Positions 49,518 to 61,065 of a DNA stretch of 64,000 bases are shown here, in pieces. Made by a program: the position numbers and the translations under genes. The notes under the pieces were generated by a model. It made no database searches. It was not told the origin of the DNA and worked only from the letters and a program-made list of their open reading frames with translations. The DNA lies in contig CM038216.1 of NCBI GenBank assembly GCA_021442155.1, positions 154,281,009 through 154,345,008 on the forward strand, in the 5' to 3' direction. Source of the DNA: Cymbidium sinense (taxonomy: Eukaryota > Streptophyta > Magnoliopsida > Asparagales > Orchidaceae). Every line of letters begins with the position of its first letter. Position 1 is the stretch's first letter.

Positions 49518-52500
49518 TGTCTATCCTATAGCCATAAACCCAAACCATGCTTCCTTCCTCAAACCAAACCTTAAATTAAAATCCAAATTCTAAATCAAAT
49601 AATTGAAGCCCATGATCAAATTCAAATTCCAAAAACCCTTCCTAAGCCCTTTATTTTTATCTTATGGACTTAGCCTTTATCAAATTCAAATCAACCTCTA
49701 TTCAATTGGTATTCTCAAATACCAATTCAATCTCAAATCAAATTCCAACCCCAATTCCAAATCTAATGATTGAAACCCATGATCAAATTCAAATATCAAA
49801 ATCCCTTCCTAAGCCATATGAACCACCTTCATATGCTTAGCCAAAACCCCCTCCAAACCAAATCAAACTTGGTTTATTTCTTTATAAATCAATCATTCCT
49901 TCATTTATAATCACAAATATAAATAAAATCTAAATTTAAACCATTCAAATCAAATCAAACTAAATCAAACTAAATCAAGACCTTTCTTAAGCCCTATAGA
50001 CTTACCTCTATAAGCTAAATCAAATCTCAATGCAAATTAACCCAAACTCAATTGATTTTTTTATAAATCAATTATTCCTTCATTTATATTTACAAATATA
50101 AATGAAACCCACCCTCCAATAACCAAAAATAAATTAATCTAAATCAATCCCGACTTAAGCCCTTTTGACCTACATCCTTAAACATGGTTAAATTTGCTTT
50201 CAAATCACTCCAAGCTCAAGTGATTTTCTCATGAACATTTATATCTTCATTTATATTCCCAAATATAAATGAAATATAAATACAAATAGCCAAAACCAAG
50301 CCCAAATCAAACCAAATTCCCAAGTTTAGCCTTTTTAGCCAATTTCTTGAACTTGGCTAAATGATACCCAAATCAATTCAAAACCCATGGATTTCTTCAT
50401 GAATCAATCATTCCTTTAACCATTTACCCAAATATAAACATAAACTACAATTACCAAACCAAACTCAAGTCAACCCAAGTCAAGCCATGTTGACCCCTTT
50501 TGACTTGAAATTGTCATATGAACAAAAATCCATTTGGCTCCAAACTAATTGCTATTGGATTTATATTTTAAGCCTAGGCTCATATGTGAGTTCAACTAAA
50601 TTTAAATCGGGGCAAAACCTAACCAATTAACCTATTTAGGTCCACTTGACCCAAAGTGATCTAAAGACCCTTTTTGAGCCAAGTTCTAATCCAACCCAAA
50701 TTGGATTGAACTAAGCCCATCCAACCCTCATACCATGATCAACAATCATCCTAGGGTGATCAACTATCTTGAAATGGGTCAAACGAAGTCAACTTGGCCC
50801 TTTGACCAAGTCAACTTTAGCCCAAATGAAACTTAAATAAGCTGAAACCCACTATATACCAAATTGATTGAAACCATTGACTCAAACTCATTCATAATCA
50901 ATGATTGAACATGACCAACCCCCCAATTGAGCCAATTGAGCTAAACCAAGTCCATTGACCATTTGACCTAAGTTGACCCAAATTGGCCTAAAAAGCCAAA
51001 ATAGGTCAAATCATGATTTGATCCAATTACAACCAATGGCTCAAGTTCATTCCAAATCATTTATTGAACTTGACCAAAGCCGTGATTGAGCTCAATTTGA
51101 CCAATTGGTCAACTTGACCCAACCAAGCCCAAATTGACCTAAAAGATCAAATTGGCCAAAATCCAAATTAATTCTAAATTAAACCAAACCAAAGCCTACA
51201 ATCATTTTCAATTAACCAATTGAATATGAACCAACACCTAACTCAACCCAAATTGGTCAAATTAGTCAAATTGGTCAACTTACCCCATTTGACCTATTTG
51301 AATCCAAATGAGCCAACATCAAACCTAAGCCAAATTAATCAAAACCACTTGAACCAAAACTCTTCAAATCATCATTTAAACCTAACAAATCTTGGTTTGA
51401 CCCAATTTGACCAATTGATCAACCCAACCCAACCTAACTCAAATGAACCCATTTTATCTAAAAGAAGGCAAATCACGCAAAACCAACCTATGGGACCCTA
51501 ATGGCTGGCCAAACCCAACTTGAACTAGCCTTCAATTATTCCCAAATCAGCCCAAATCCATAGTAGGCCCCACCCAAGCAATGGACCATTGGACACACCC
51601 TCTTTCCATTGGATTTATCCTTTAATAAGCAAGGTCAACTCCCCCATCACCATGGCAACCCCCAAGCACTCAAGTGAGGCTCCCTCTGACCCACCTAGCT
51701 CACCTAACCCATCCTAGTTTGACCAAGGACCAAGGGGAGTTCACCTCTTCCACACTCAAGCCAAAACCAAAAACCCATGGATTCAAGCCAAAGGTCTTTG
51801 CACACCAACCCTTGGGCAACCTCCCACTGCCTTCTCCACTCAAGTCGAGCCACATGGAGTTAGATGTGACCACTCTGATGCCCTAATGGTGGCCTACCAT
51901 CTATAATATGCCAGCCCATCCCATCCATCCATCAAGCACAATTTTGAGGTATACTCCACCAGTGATAATTCACATCAGAGTTTCCACATTTTCAAAACTC
52001 CTGAGCTTCCAAGCATCCAAATCTCCTCAATCGCCATTGATCTCGGTTCAAAACAAAATAAGGGAACCTCCTTATTCAAACCTCCTCCACTCAATCAAAT
52101 CTCAATTAAATTTACACACACCTTCACCACACCTAATCGAAGCCAACCAATTATTTCCCAATCTTCCAAGCTGTCGGAGAGAGGACTTCAATCAAGACCA
52201 AACACCAAATCAAATGAGCTTGGTCCATATAGAAAACCACCTCAAATTAAGGCTCGTGCAGCTCAACGGGACTTCATTTCTACAAAATGAAGCTACCTTA
52301 TGCAATCCCACTGCTAGACATTAGCTCCAGTGAGGTAATTCCTCAAAACCATAGCTTAGGTGAATTTTTCGTGGGCCTTTGTGAAGAGAATTTTCATGTG
52401 GGTCGATCTTCATCGTTGGATGTGCTCATCTCCTTCTCCTAATTGTGTGGGATCTATTTGATCCCAATCTGAGCTATGGTGAGCTCGGATCGAATGGAGA

Positions 52501-55500
52501 AAGGCAGACGGTATCCATCTTTCACCATTCGTGAAGGAGATAGATCATGGTCTGATCGAATATGGCCTTGATCTAATCACAAAAGATCCATCTCTATTTC
52601 ATCCCTAACCACAAGATTTGATCATGGCCATCTGATCTTAGATCGGACGGTCCACGAGAAAGCGCGTCCATCGTAATCAAGATTTGATAACTTAAATACC
52701 ATATCGCCGCCATGTAAAAGCGCACGCCACGCCGATGCCGTCGCATGGCGTGATTAGGGATTAATTAGGGTTGTTTTAATTAATTTTTAAGGTTGAATTT
52801 TTTTAAAATAATAACTAATTTTAGAATAATCCAAAAAAATACAAATAATGGCTCATTTTGAAGATATTTTATAGTAGAATCTATTAAAATTATTATTAAT
52901 TAATTTTGAATTATAATTTTTGCTTAATTAAGATTTAATTAAAATTTTAATTAGCCTAATTACTCTATGATTAGTTGTTCAATTAATTTCAAATTTTTTA
53001 GAGATGTTTAGAGAGATGACCTCTACCTGCCTTACTTTTCTTGGAATTTATTGGATAGTTAATTAGGGAAATCAATGGATTAAGCATTAATTACTCTCCA
53101 ACTTTAATTAGTGATAATTAATCAAATGATTAGTGGTTTAATTAATTGATTAAGCTATTGTCCTCTGTTAATAAGAGTCTTAAGGAAGTGGTTTGGGTTT
53201 ACCCTAACCATTTCATTAAGCCTCTATTTATTTCAAATTAATTAAAAAGCTTAAATTAATTAAACCACTTAATTAATCAATTAAAATAGAAATGATATCT
53301 AATTATTTTAGAGCCTCATTTGATGATTGAAATGACTTAGGGATTGGGATTGAGGCCTCTTCCTTGATCTCTTTCTCAAAGTTAATTTCATCATCCTAAT
53401 TAAAAGATATAATTAAGAGATTTAATTAACTAATTAAAGGCTTAATGAAATTAATTTAAAATCCATTCATTCACAACCTAATCTTCCTTAATTAATCCTT
53501 GGGTAGCTCTTTGAGTGTTCAATAATCTAAAGAGAGAGCTAATGAAATTATGGTTAGCTCACATGTGTGAGAAAACCATAAAGTAATTAAGTGAGCTCCT
53601 TAAGCTTAATAAACTATTAATTATGAGCCAATTGCATTATACCCCTTTCATTTTTTATTAGTTTTACGAATTTACTTTTCATGTGATTGCATCTCATGTT
53701 TCCTCATCATTATTCAGTTAATTAACTTAAGGTGATATAGGTAAGGATTTAATTAATGGATTTAATTCGTACCTTAACCTAACTAAGATATAAATCAATC
53801 TAATTGCTCTTCATTAAATCAAATTAACTCACATATGAGTAATGGGATTAGGATTAGCAAACCTCTTTCAATTTATTAAATCAAATCAAACATAAAGATT
53901 AAAAATGGTTTTAAGAAACTTTAGCTTGTTTTAAATGAGCTTGTTTAATATGATTATTCTTAGGACTTAGTTAGATTGAATGAAATTACATGCTTGTGTT
54001 TCTTTATTTCTTTCCAATCATGTTAAAATGTTATTATCACTTGTAATCATGCATTCATTTCTTTCAAATTAATTAAATGAAAATAATTTCTTTTATGTCA
54101 ATTTGCATATGTTGACTTAATTAAAAATATGTGTGGCTATTATCATTATTAAATCTCAAATATATTTTCAAAAAAAAAGTTTATTAATGAAAAATAATAT
54201 TATATGTTATGACTTTAGTTACATATACATAGGAGATGAATGTGAATATAAGCTTAGTGTATGAAATGAAGTCTCTTTCTTTCATTCATGTGTTGATTTG
54301 CATAAGTTTGAATGTTAATGGGTATATTAGTCTAAACATTCCGGGAATGCACAGCTTTAAGTAGCCACAAGGAGGTTCCTACCTCACTCCCCTGGTGCAG
54401 AACAATGGTGACATACTCATTTGATTTCAATCTTATGCATTTTAATATTAGAATTTAGATAGGGCTCTAATTCACTTACACAAATAAATCATATTTAATT
54501 AAACTCAACCTTTGCATGGTTTTTCTATTCTTGTAGTTGCTTATACATCCATATGTATTTAAGAATAGCGGGTATATTAGTCTAGACATTATAGGGATGC
54601 ATGGCTTTAAGTAGCCCTAAGGAGGTTCCTACCTCACTCTCTTGGTGCAGAACAATGGTGACGTACTTGCTTAAAACTTCAATACATTTGAATGTGTATT
54701 TAGCTAATGAATGAAAATCTCATATTTATATTAAAAAGACATGCATTCATATTTTGTTCAAATGGTGCATGCTTTTCTATTCTTGTAGTTGCTTATACAT
54801 CTATATGTATTTAAGAATAATGAATATATTAGTCTGGACATCCCAGGGATGCACGGCTTTAAGTAGCCCTAAGGAGGTTCCTAACTCACTCCTTTGGTAT
54901 AGAATAATGGCACTATACTTGCTTAAAATATTCATACATTTGAATGTGTATTTAGCTAATGAATGAAAATCTTATTTTTCTATTAAAAAGACATGCATTC
55001 TTTTTTTGTTTAAATGTTTGGATTGAATAGTCATATGATTTAGAGTTCTTTTCTTATCCTTTTGCATAAGAATTTAGATAGAGCTTTAAATTAATATAAT
55101 GAAATAATTCAACCAAATAAAACATCAATTCTAAGTGCATTTGCTTACATTCATCATTTAAGGGTGCTAAGATACAAATTGCATGTATAGTTACATTTAG
55201 GACCTAATCATATGCATACTATATATGATGCAAAGAAATGAATGAACATGTGTTATGTGATAGTAATTAAGTCCAATTAATCTTAAGATGTCTTTCTTAT
55301 TGAATGGGATTATTTAAAATAAACCTAAACCTATGATTAATTAAAAACACATAGTAAGTCATTCACTATAGGGAATTGATTAATTAATTTGCTTTAGATG
55401 TGATTTAAGGCAGGGATGAAAAAGAGTGATCCTCTCTTTTCTTCTCTTCATAATACTTAGCTGCTAAGTGTAAGCCAAGATGAAACAAAAGAAAACATCA

Positions 55501-56540
55501 AGTAAAATTCATAAATTAACTAAGCCACATAAAGTGAAACCCTCCTTTAAAACTAAATCTCTTCATACTTAGAAAATCTTAACTCTAAAACCTAGCTAGG
55601 ACATACCACACAAGCCTTAGCACTCACGTTAGATTAACTCACCACTTCTAACTTTATGTTAGGGCAGTGCATGATTTGATGTACACTTATTTTGTGATGT
55701 ATTATTATAGATTAGATGTTAGGGTGTATATGTTAGGCCGTGATTAGCCTAATCATATTTTCTTCAAAAGATTATGCTGAAAAGGTGCTTAAAATAAATA
55801 TAAATGTTCTCTTTTGCACATTGCTTAACCCTAATATATTAGACAGTGGACTTACCCATGGTACTAAGTCCAAATTTTACATATAACTACTTAGGTTGTA
55901 TGATATGTTTAGCTAACACTTGTTTTGTAGGTGTAGTTAGATTTACTTCTCCTATTTTTAATATAATTTTGCATTAGAAATTAGGATTAGTGTTATGGGG
56001 GGATTAGGATGAGCGGTGGCTAGAAGTCTTTGTCCTGAGAGGCCTCGTGGCGCCTTTGAAACAAGCAAATCCAAATTAATAAATGGAGCAAAGACATGAA
56101 GACATGATGATATGAAGAATGAAGACCCACATAGCATTTATTTATAAAAAGTTGTAATTATTCTGTCATATATTGGGATGTATAAGGGTAGAGCTCGGCT
56201 ACCCACATTTCTTTTCGGGTTGTATGGCGGTACCCGACCGCATCGGCCTATTCTTCTTTCACGTTGAGTTTATAAAGTGTTTGATCCTTTGTTTATAATT
56301 GTGCAATAGAAACGGCATGTATTTTCCTAGCTTCTTTATCTATGATGATTTAATGTATGGCTTGTACTTGATTAGGCTCTTAGGGAAAAATAAGCTTTTT
56401 ACCCCAATCACAACTCATAACTAAATTTTCTAAAGTAACTCATAGCCTCGCATAAAGCCTAGGCATTAAATTAAGATAAATAAAAGATTTAGCAACCCCT
56501 TAGCTAAATGTTGTATGTCTAATATCATGTATGCATCTTT
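49518..56540 (+). mobile_element. 3' LTR of the near full-length element, both ends missing
   Basis: Collinear and highly similar to 28839-35655. Compared with its partner it lacks the first ~180 bp (starting at 'tgtctatcctatagcc') and the last ~1.1 kb (U5-like end). It contains the TTGACC/GGTCAA block (50.5-51.5 kb; palindrome 51097-51112), the GC-richer block (51.5-52.75 kb), the AT-rich block (52.75-54.3 kb), three ~250-bp subrepeats (54321, 54571, about 54824), a decayed TATA region with a CTTAG/CTAAG palindrome (about 55.45 kb), and the 'gtataagggtagagctcggctaccc' block (56.19 kb). Open frames at 51.22-52.32 kb are LTR sequence, not genes. Confidence 0.85.
54321..54950 (+). repeat. Three ~250-bp LTR subrepeats
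   Basis: Starts near 54321, 54571 and 54824. Core 'ctttaagtagccctaaggagg' (one base different in the first). Confidence 0.8.
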
Positions 56541-57700
56541 TTGGACTCTGAAAATTCGCCATTGATCTCTCGACAATTATTTGTGTTGATTGAGAGTGTG
56601 ATTTAAAATATCAGTGTAATTTTCAGGAGGTAGATGGAATAGTAGATAAGACACTATCCAGATATTTCACCCTCATTTTGCGAGGACTTTAGATCTGGTT
56701 CCAGGTTTCCTATAGGCATAAGCCACTATAGTTAATTACCCCTCTCAATAAGTGAGAGAGAACTTTAGATTAAGGCTATTCTCTTACGCAGCATAGTAGT
56801 ACATATGGAGTTTAATTTAAGATATGAAATTCATCATTTTAGCTTAAACTAGATGGTTGGGGGAATGATAATGTGCCTAATCTAGATCCCATGGTTCCAT
56901 CATCCTGAGCAGTCACGGTCCCTAGTTACTTAGTCAGAGGAGGTAGGCAACCCAACTTGACAGAAGGATCCTCATCAGCAACACATGGGTTACGTCATCC
57001 AAGAAATCCTTGTAGACCTAGGATGATATTTGTCTAAGGAGATAGGCTTAAGTCTACCTTAGCTGACAGAGGGTTGTTTTCCCTATCAAGTATACCCTAT
57101 GATTCATAACTCAAAGAGCAGAGCCATTGGGGAGCATATGGCTACGATCATGATCATAATATAATGGAGCCAGACTGGCCAAATCACTCGATCAGAGGAC
57201 TCTGGTCGTAACTACTTCATATGTGGAGCCTATTGGCCAAGCCACGCAGTCAGAGGACACGGGCCACATCCTTACTGGCATGAGATTGATTGAGAGTGAA
57301 CATAGCAGAATACTTGATTTGACATTAGCTCCTTTGTGAGCTAGAGTTTTCTTAATTTATCACCCCCGACAAATAGTTATGAAAGGTGGATAGATCGGGT
57401 TTCATTTAAGTTTTTAATGATAGAATTCTATTTAAGTAGTTTCATATTGTTACTTAATTTGATTTGAAAAAAATGATTAATTTGAGTATGTTTAAGAGTT
57501 TTAGATCCTTTCAACTCTGTTTAGCTATTAATAGAGGATTAGATCTACTATCACCTGACATAATCAATTTTTTGGATATTTCACTGATTTGAAACTCTTA
57601 TTATAAGTTTTTAGGTTTTGTTAACCCAGACCTAGTCCTATGACTAAACCGGGATCAACCAGTGCAGCATCCTCAAACACTTAAATTTAAGCATTTAGTA
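56541..57700. other. Unassigned LTR-like segment
   Basis: No gene. The minus strand of 56.62-56.85 kb resembles the U5-like end of the giant LTR ('gtaattaactatag'). A ~59-bp direct duplication lies at 57166-57212 and 57225-57271 (ggagcc...ggccaa...cagaggac). It is followed by a primer-site-like sequence at 57701, so it could be the LTR of another, more diverged element. Confidence 0.35.
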
Positions 57701-57718
57701 TGGTGTCGGAGCTCATGC
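57701..57718 (+). promoter_or_regulatory. Possible tRNA-iMet-type primer-binding site
   Basis: TGGTGTCGGAGCTCATGC differs at two of the first 12 positions from the common plant retrotransposon primer site TGGTATCAGAGC. The word 'gtccgagctcatg' recurs near 57850, which weakens the call. Confidence 0.35.
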
Positions 57719-58600
57719 AGGTGTATTTAAGACTTTATGTAGTGTTTATTTCTGAATTATGAGATTGATTTTAAATTTTTTTTATTTAATTCCAACTTAG
57801 CCTGCGCAGCCTTTTCAGACATTAAAATTTGCACTTGAAATCTCTATGTCCGAGCTCATGTAGGTATTTATAGCTTAGCTAATCTCATCTAATTAATATA
57901 ATCATTAATCTTGAAAATCATAATTAGGATGAAATTCCTTAATTTTTGATTAAAAGAAAGCTCCATAATTTTTGTAGCTGTCTGTTTGTACAAAGAGTTG
58001 CAGATCTGGTGACGAGGAAGGCATTTTGATTTAGATTGAAGTTTAAAATATTACTTTCACTTAGTTTACTTGTTGAATTTTTGTAATTCTCCCAATTGAA
58101 TTATGTTCAATTTACATCGCTTTTGATAAGTTATGCCGATTTCAGTATTTATTTTTTTAGCCTTACTCATGCTTATTAGCTAGCATAGTAATTACCTCCA
58201 TATTCATATAAGAGTTATTAAACCTAATTTGGATTCATCCTTAGATTTTAAGTTTATTGCAAATTTGTTATGAGTTTGGTATTAATACCCCCAAATTCTT
58301 ATTAAAGCTTGTTTAATTTTGAAGAATTTACAAGAAAGGATAACTCACTCATTACTTCAATTTAAGCCATAGAGAATCACTATTAGAGTTTGTGAGTTCA
58401 ATATTAGCTTCCCCTAAATTTCACTTAGATTTTAAATGAATGTTCTATTCTTTCCCAAAATTTTCTTTAAAGGCTCCCCCCTTCTTCTTGTTTAACGCTT
58501 TTAGTTTAAACTTAGCTGCAGGTTTTCCTACTTAGCATTCTTAAGTCAACTCATTTCACTCTCCTCTTTATTCTAAGTCAAAAAATTTGACACACATAGC
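57719..58600. other. AT-rich DNA without visible genes
   Basis: No reading frame, RNA gene or repeat that I recognise. Confidence 0.5.
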
Positions 58601-58624
58601 CTCCCATCATCCCCGTGGTGTCAG

Positions 58625-58945
58625 ATCGGGTGTTTTGGCTTACTAGCCTGTTGAGTAATGAAGGTGTCTTGTGATACCACGCCTATTTTTTTCTTCACAC
58701 CTCAGCACGATAAGGTCTTTAGACCTAAAAGAAGACATGCAATGCAAGATATATTCATCCCCTTCTCCCCTTTTATGTCTAGAAATTAGACAAAATTTTA
58801 AAGATTTCGCCTAGGGAGTTTACATCTAACAAGTGTTGGCTTACTCTGACATCCTGTTGAAGGTGAGCTGGCTGACACACAATTTTTTCATCTCATCGCG
58901 CCCTGCTGAGCACAACGAGGTCTTCAAATCTACAAAGAAACATAA
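58625..58945 (+). repeat. Two diverged ~110-bp direct repeats
   Basis: 58625-58735 and 58835-58945 share, in order, 'ggcttact', 'cctgttga', a 'tctt/ttttc' run, 'agcac(a)acga(t)aaggtctt' and 'agacctaaa/aaatctac'. Confidence 0.5.

Positions 58946-58979
<34 letters not shown>
58946..58979. repeat. (AT)n microsatellite
   Basis: About 17 AT units; the isoleucine/tyrosine runs in open frames here are artefacts of it. Confidence 0.95.
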
Positions 58980-58982
<3 letters not shown>

Positions 58983-59400
58983 CCAACACACAAGTGGGAT
59001 ATGAACACATGGGTTATAATGGAAAACCCGTTAAGTGGAAAACCACCTGGCCTTGCCCACCTCAGAACTTTCACTATGTGTTCAAAAGATACGTGTCCTC
59101 GCGCTAGTTCTGAGAAGAAGGTATTTGCTGTGGGGCGGAAACAATATTCCGAAAGTGTAGAAAAATACAATCGGCCGACTCCAACCCAAGGGAGAAGTTT
59201 CCCAAAAGCGGCAGAACGATCTTCCTGGGAGCAACCTCGATCTTCGGAGAAAGGAGAGGAACCTGGTCCTTTCTAGTCCTCCGGATCTCCTATGAAGCCC
59301 CGATCTTCGTGCACCATGGTGGCACTGGTGATAGATCCAAGGTCGACCGGTGGTTCTCGAGCTCCGGTCTTCAAATCGATTCCTGGCCCTTAGTGAGAAT
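58980..59400 (-). other. Possible transcribed/U5-like region downstream of a minus-strand TATA box
   Basis: Lies directly downstream (leftwards) of the TATA box at 59407-59416. It is GC-richer than the DNA to its left, with open frames on both strands (58833-59276 plus, 59082-59480 minus). None resembles a known protein, and the long minus frame runs through the TATA box, so it is not convincing as coding. It may be the R-U5 part of an LTR or a 5' untranslated region. Confidence 0.35.
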
Positions 59401-59406
59401 GAAACT

Positions 59407-59416
59407 CTATTTATAG
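59407..59416 (-). promoter_or_regulatory. TATA box, minus strand
   Basis: Minus strand reads CTATAAATAG, a perfect plant TATA box, preceded by 'aaggccactcccaaaat'. It could drive an LTR or a gene to the left. Confidence 0.55.
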
Positions 59417-59649
59417 ATTTTGGGAGTGGCCTTGTAAATTCGTGGAAAACTCCAACCACTCCCATAACCACTGACGGCAAGGATCCCCGATGACGGTGTA
59501 TTTTGATGATCCGGGTGCCTTAATGATGTCAATTGGGTGATCTCTGATTCGCTGGATTCGCCTTGACGCCGCCGATCGACGATTATAAATATGTCGCTTT
59601 GTGACCATTTACGGATCGATCCATTTTCATGTTAGCTTGATCTAAGTCG

Positions 59650-60430
59650 ACTCGATGACGCATTCACTGTTGCTATGTTCGCTCTCCAGACGCCGGCTTG
59701 ACCGTAAGCTTGAAATCGGTGATTGATCAAGCATTGAAAATGCCTTGAGATTCGCGGTTGATCGATTAATTTTCTCGAGGACGACGTTCCTATTTTGGGT
59801 GACATTATCTCAATCATCCAAAATATATATGTCAAATACTTGAAAATAGCAAATTCTTCAATGAAATTTGAGAGTCCATCAACCGCGATTTTGAGAGAAT
59901 GATCTTCATGGAGCACAAGATTATGACTATGGAAGCTGCAGGTCGCAAATGTGTATGTATGCGCGCGAGATTTGATTTGATCGATCCGGAGAACAGAGCT
60001 CGCGTGGCGCTCATGGTGCCATGCTGGGGCGGCGCCACGCGCGCGCACGCCAATGACTGGCTATGGCTGAAGATTGGCGCCAGACGACCAACGGACTGCT
60101 CTGGGGTCGGGACGACGCTGGGTCGAACGGTCGATGCGTCGGGTTTGAAGTCCGCGATCGGTCGAATCGACGCCGGCGGTCGCTGGGCGGGCGTTGTGGC
60201 GAAGGTCATGGTCGGCTTGCGGTCACAGCTGCTGGTTGGTCTCCGCTGATGGTCGGCGGATGGCTGGCGAGCTGCTTCACCAGAAGCGCCACCACGGACG
60301 CTGAAGCTGACCCATGGCGGCCAGGATGCTGCTGGCACATGGAAGCAAATGGCTGCTGTCATGCTGGCCAACGCCACGGCCCACGGGTCTGGTTTTGACT
60401 CTTTTGAGCGGTTTTACGCTTTTGCCCCTA
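59650..60430. other. CpG-rich block between two divergent TATA boxes
   Basis: Dense in CG dinucleotides (for example 'ggcggcgccacgcgcgcgc' near 60.03 kb), in contrast to the CpG-poor left 56 kb. Long frames are open in several phases on both strands (the largest 59832-60377 minus), as expected for high GC. None shows a recognisable domain. Confidence 0.5.
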
Positions 60431-60438
60431 GAATGGTC

Positions 60439-60445
60439 TATAAAA
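60439..60445 (+). promoter_or_regulatory. TATA box, plus strand
   Basis: CTATAAAACCCC, followed about 30 nt later by a pyrimidine-rich 'tctcatctccttctcc' that would suit a transcription start. Typical of an LTR U3/R border or a gene promoter. Confidence 0.55.
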
Positions 60446-60492
60446 CCCCAGGTTAAGAGGAAAGGCACATTTTTCTCATCTCCTTCTCCTTA

Positions 60493-60640
60493 GAGTGCAT
60501 AGCCTCCCCGGGGAGTTTGGGCACTGATCTCCCTTCTTCTTAGAGTGCATGCCTCCCCGTGGGAGTTTGGGCACTCTGGATCAACCTCTACCTTCATCTC
60601 CACCAAGCCGAGTGCCCTCCCCGGTGGGAGTTTGGGCACC
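60493..60640 (+). repeat. Three short direct repeats with inverted ends
   Basis: Units at about 60493-60535, 60543-60577 and 60609-60640 share 'cctccccg..gggagtttgggcac'. Each is closed by an inverted pair (AGTGC/GCACT; AGAGTGC/GCACTCT; GTGCCC/GGGCAC). They lie just downstream of the plus-strand TATA box, so they would be in the 5' part of its transcript. Confidence 0.65.
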
Positions 60641-60689
60641 TCCTGGAATAATTTTCATCTCGAAGAGGCCAACCCCTGGCTGCACCGTC

Positions 60690-61065
60690 CGGGTTGGAGG
60701 CTGAAGGAGATGATAACCGAGACGGGGTCAATCCATGACGACATGGTGGTGCCTGGCGACGATCGATGGTGACCGCCGTAATGGCGATGATGATGGTGGT
60801 GACCGCAAGATCGCCGGGGGTCGGCGGATGACCGCCGACGAGTCGCGGACAATGGTTGACGCCAACGGGTGTGGTCGCAATGGCAACCGAGACGAGTCGG
60901 CCTGCGGGCGGCCGATAGTGAAGATTGCCGCGATGGTCACGGCAGGACCGTGACCAGATTCGGCGGTGGCGACCGCCGGTACGCGATGACCGCGAGCAAT
61001 GGTGATGACCGCAAGATTGCGCGGGCCGCGGGTAGGACCGGCACAGTCTACGGTGGTTAGCGGCC
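60690..61065 (+). repeat. GC-rich degenerate repeats around 'gatgaccgc'
   Basis: Words such as 'ggtgaccgcaagatcgc' (about 60.80 kb) and 'gatgaccgcaagattgc' (about 61.00 kb) recur. Open frames in several phases, none recognisable. Confidence 0.5.

Noticed and set aside
51220..52324. Series of 70-138-codon frames in the 3' LTR
   Set aside because: The same sequence is present in the paired 5' LTR with different frame breaks; they are the chance result of a TTGACC/CCAA-rich composition.
58833..59480. Open frames of 109-147 codons around 58.8-59.5 kb
   Set aside because: They include translated AT microsatellite and one runs through the TATA box; no recognisable protein.
59832..60377. 181-codon minus-strand frame in the CpG-rich block
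   Set aside because: Overlapping long frames are open on both strands, as expected from high GC. There is no domain, and its composition is not like a protein family I know.
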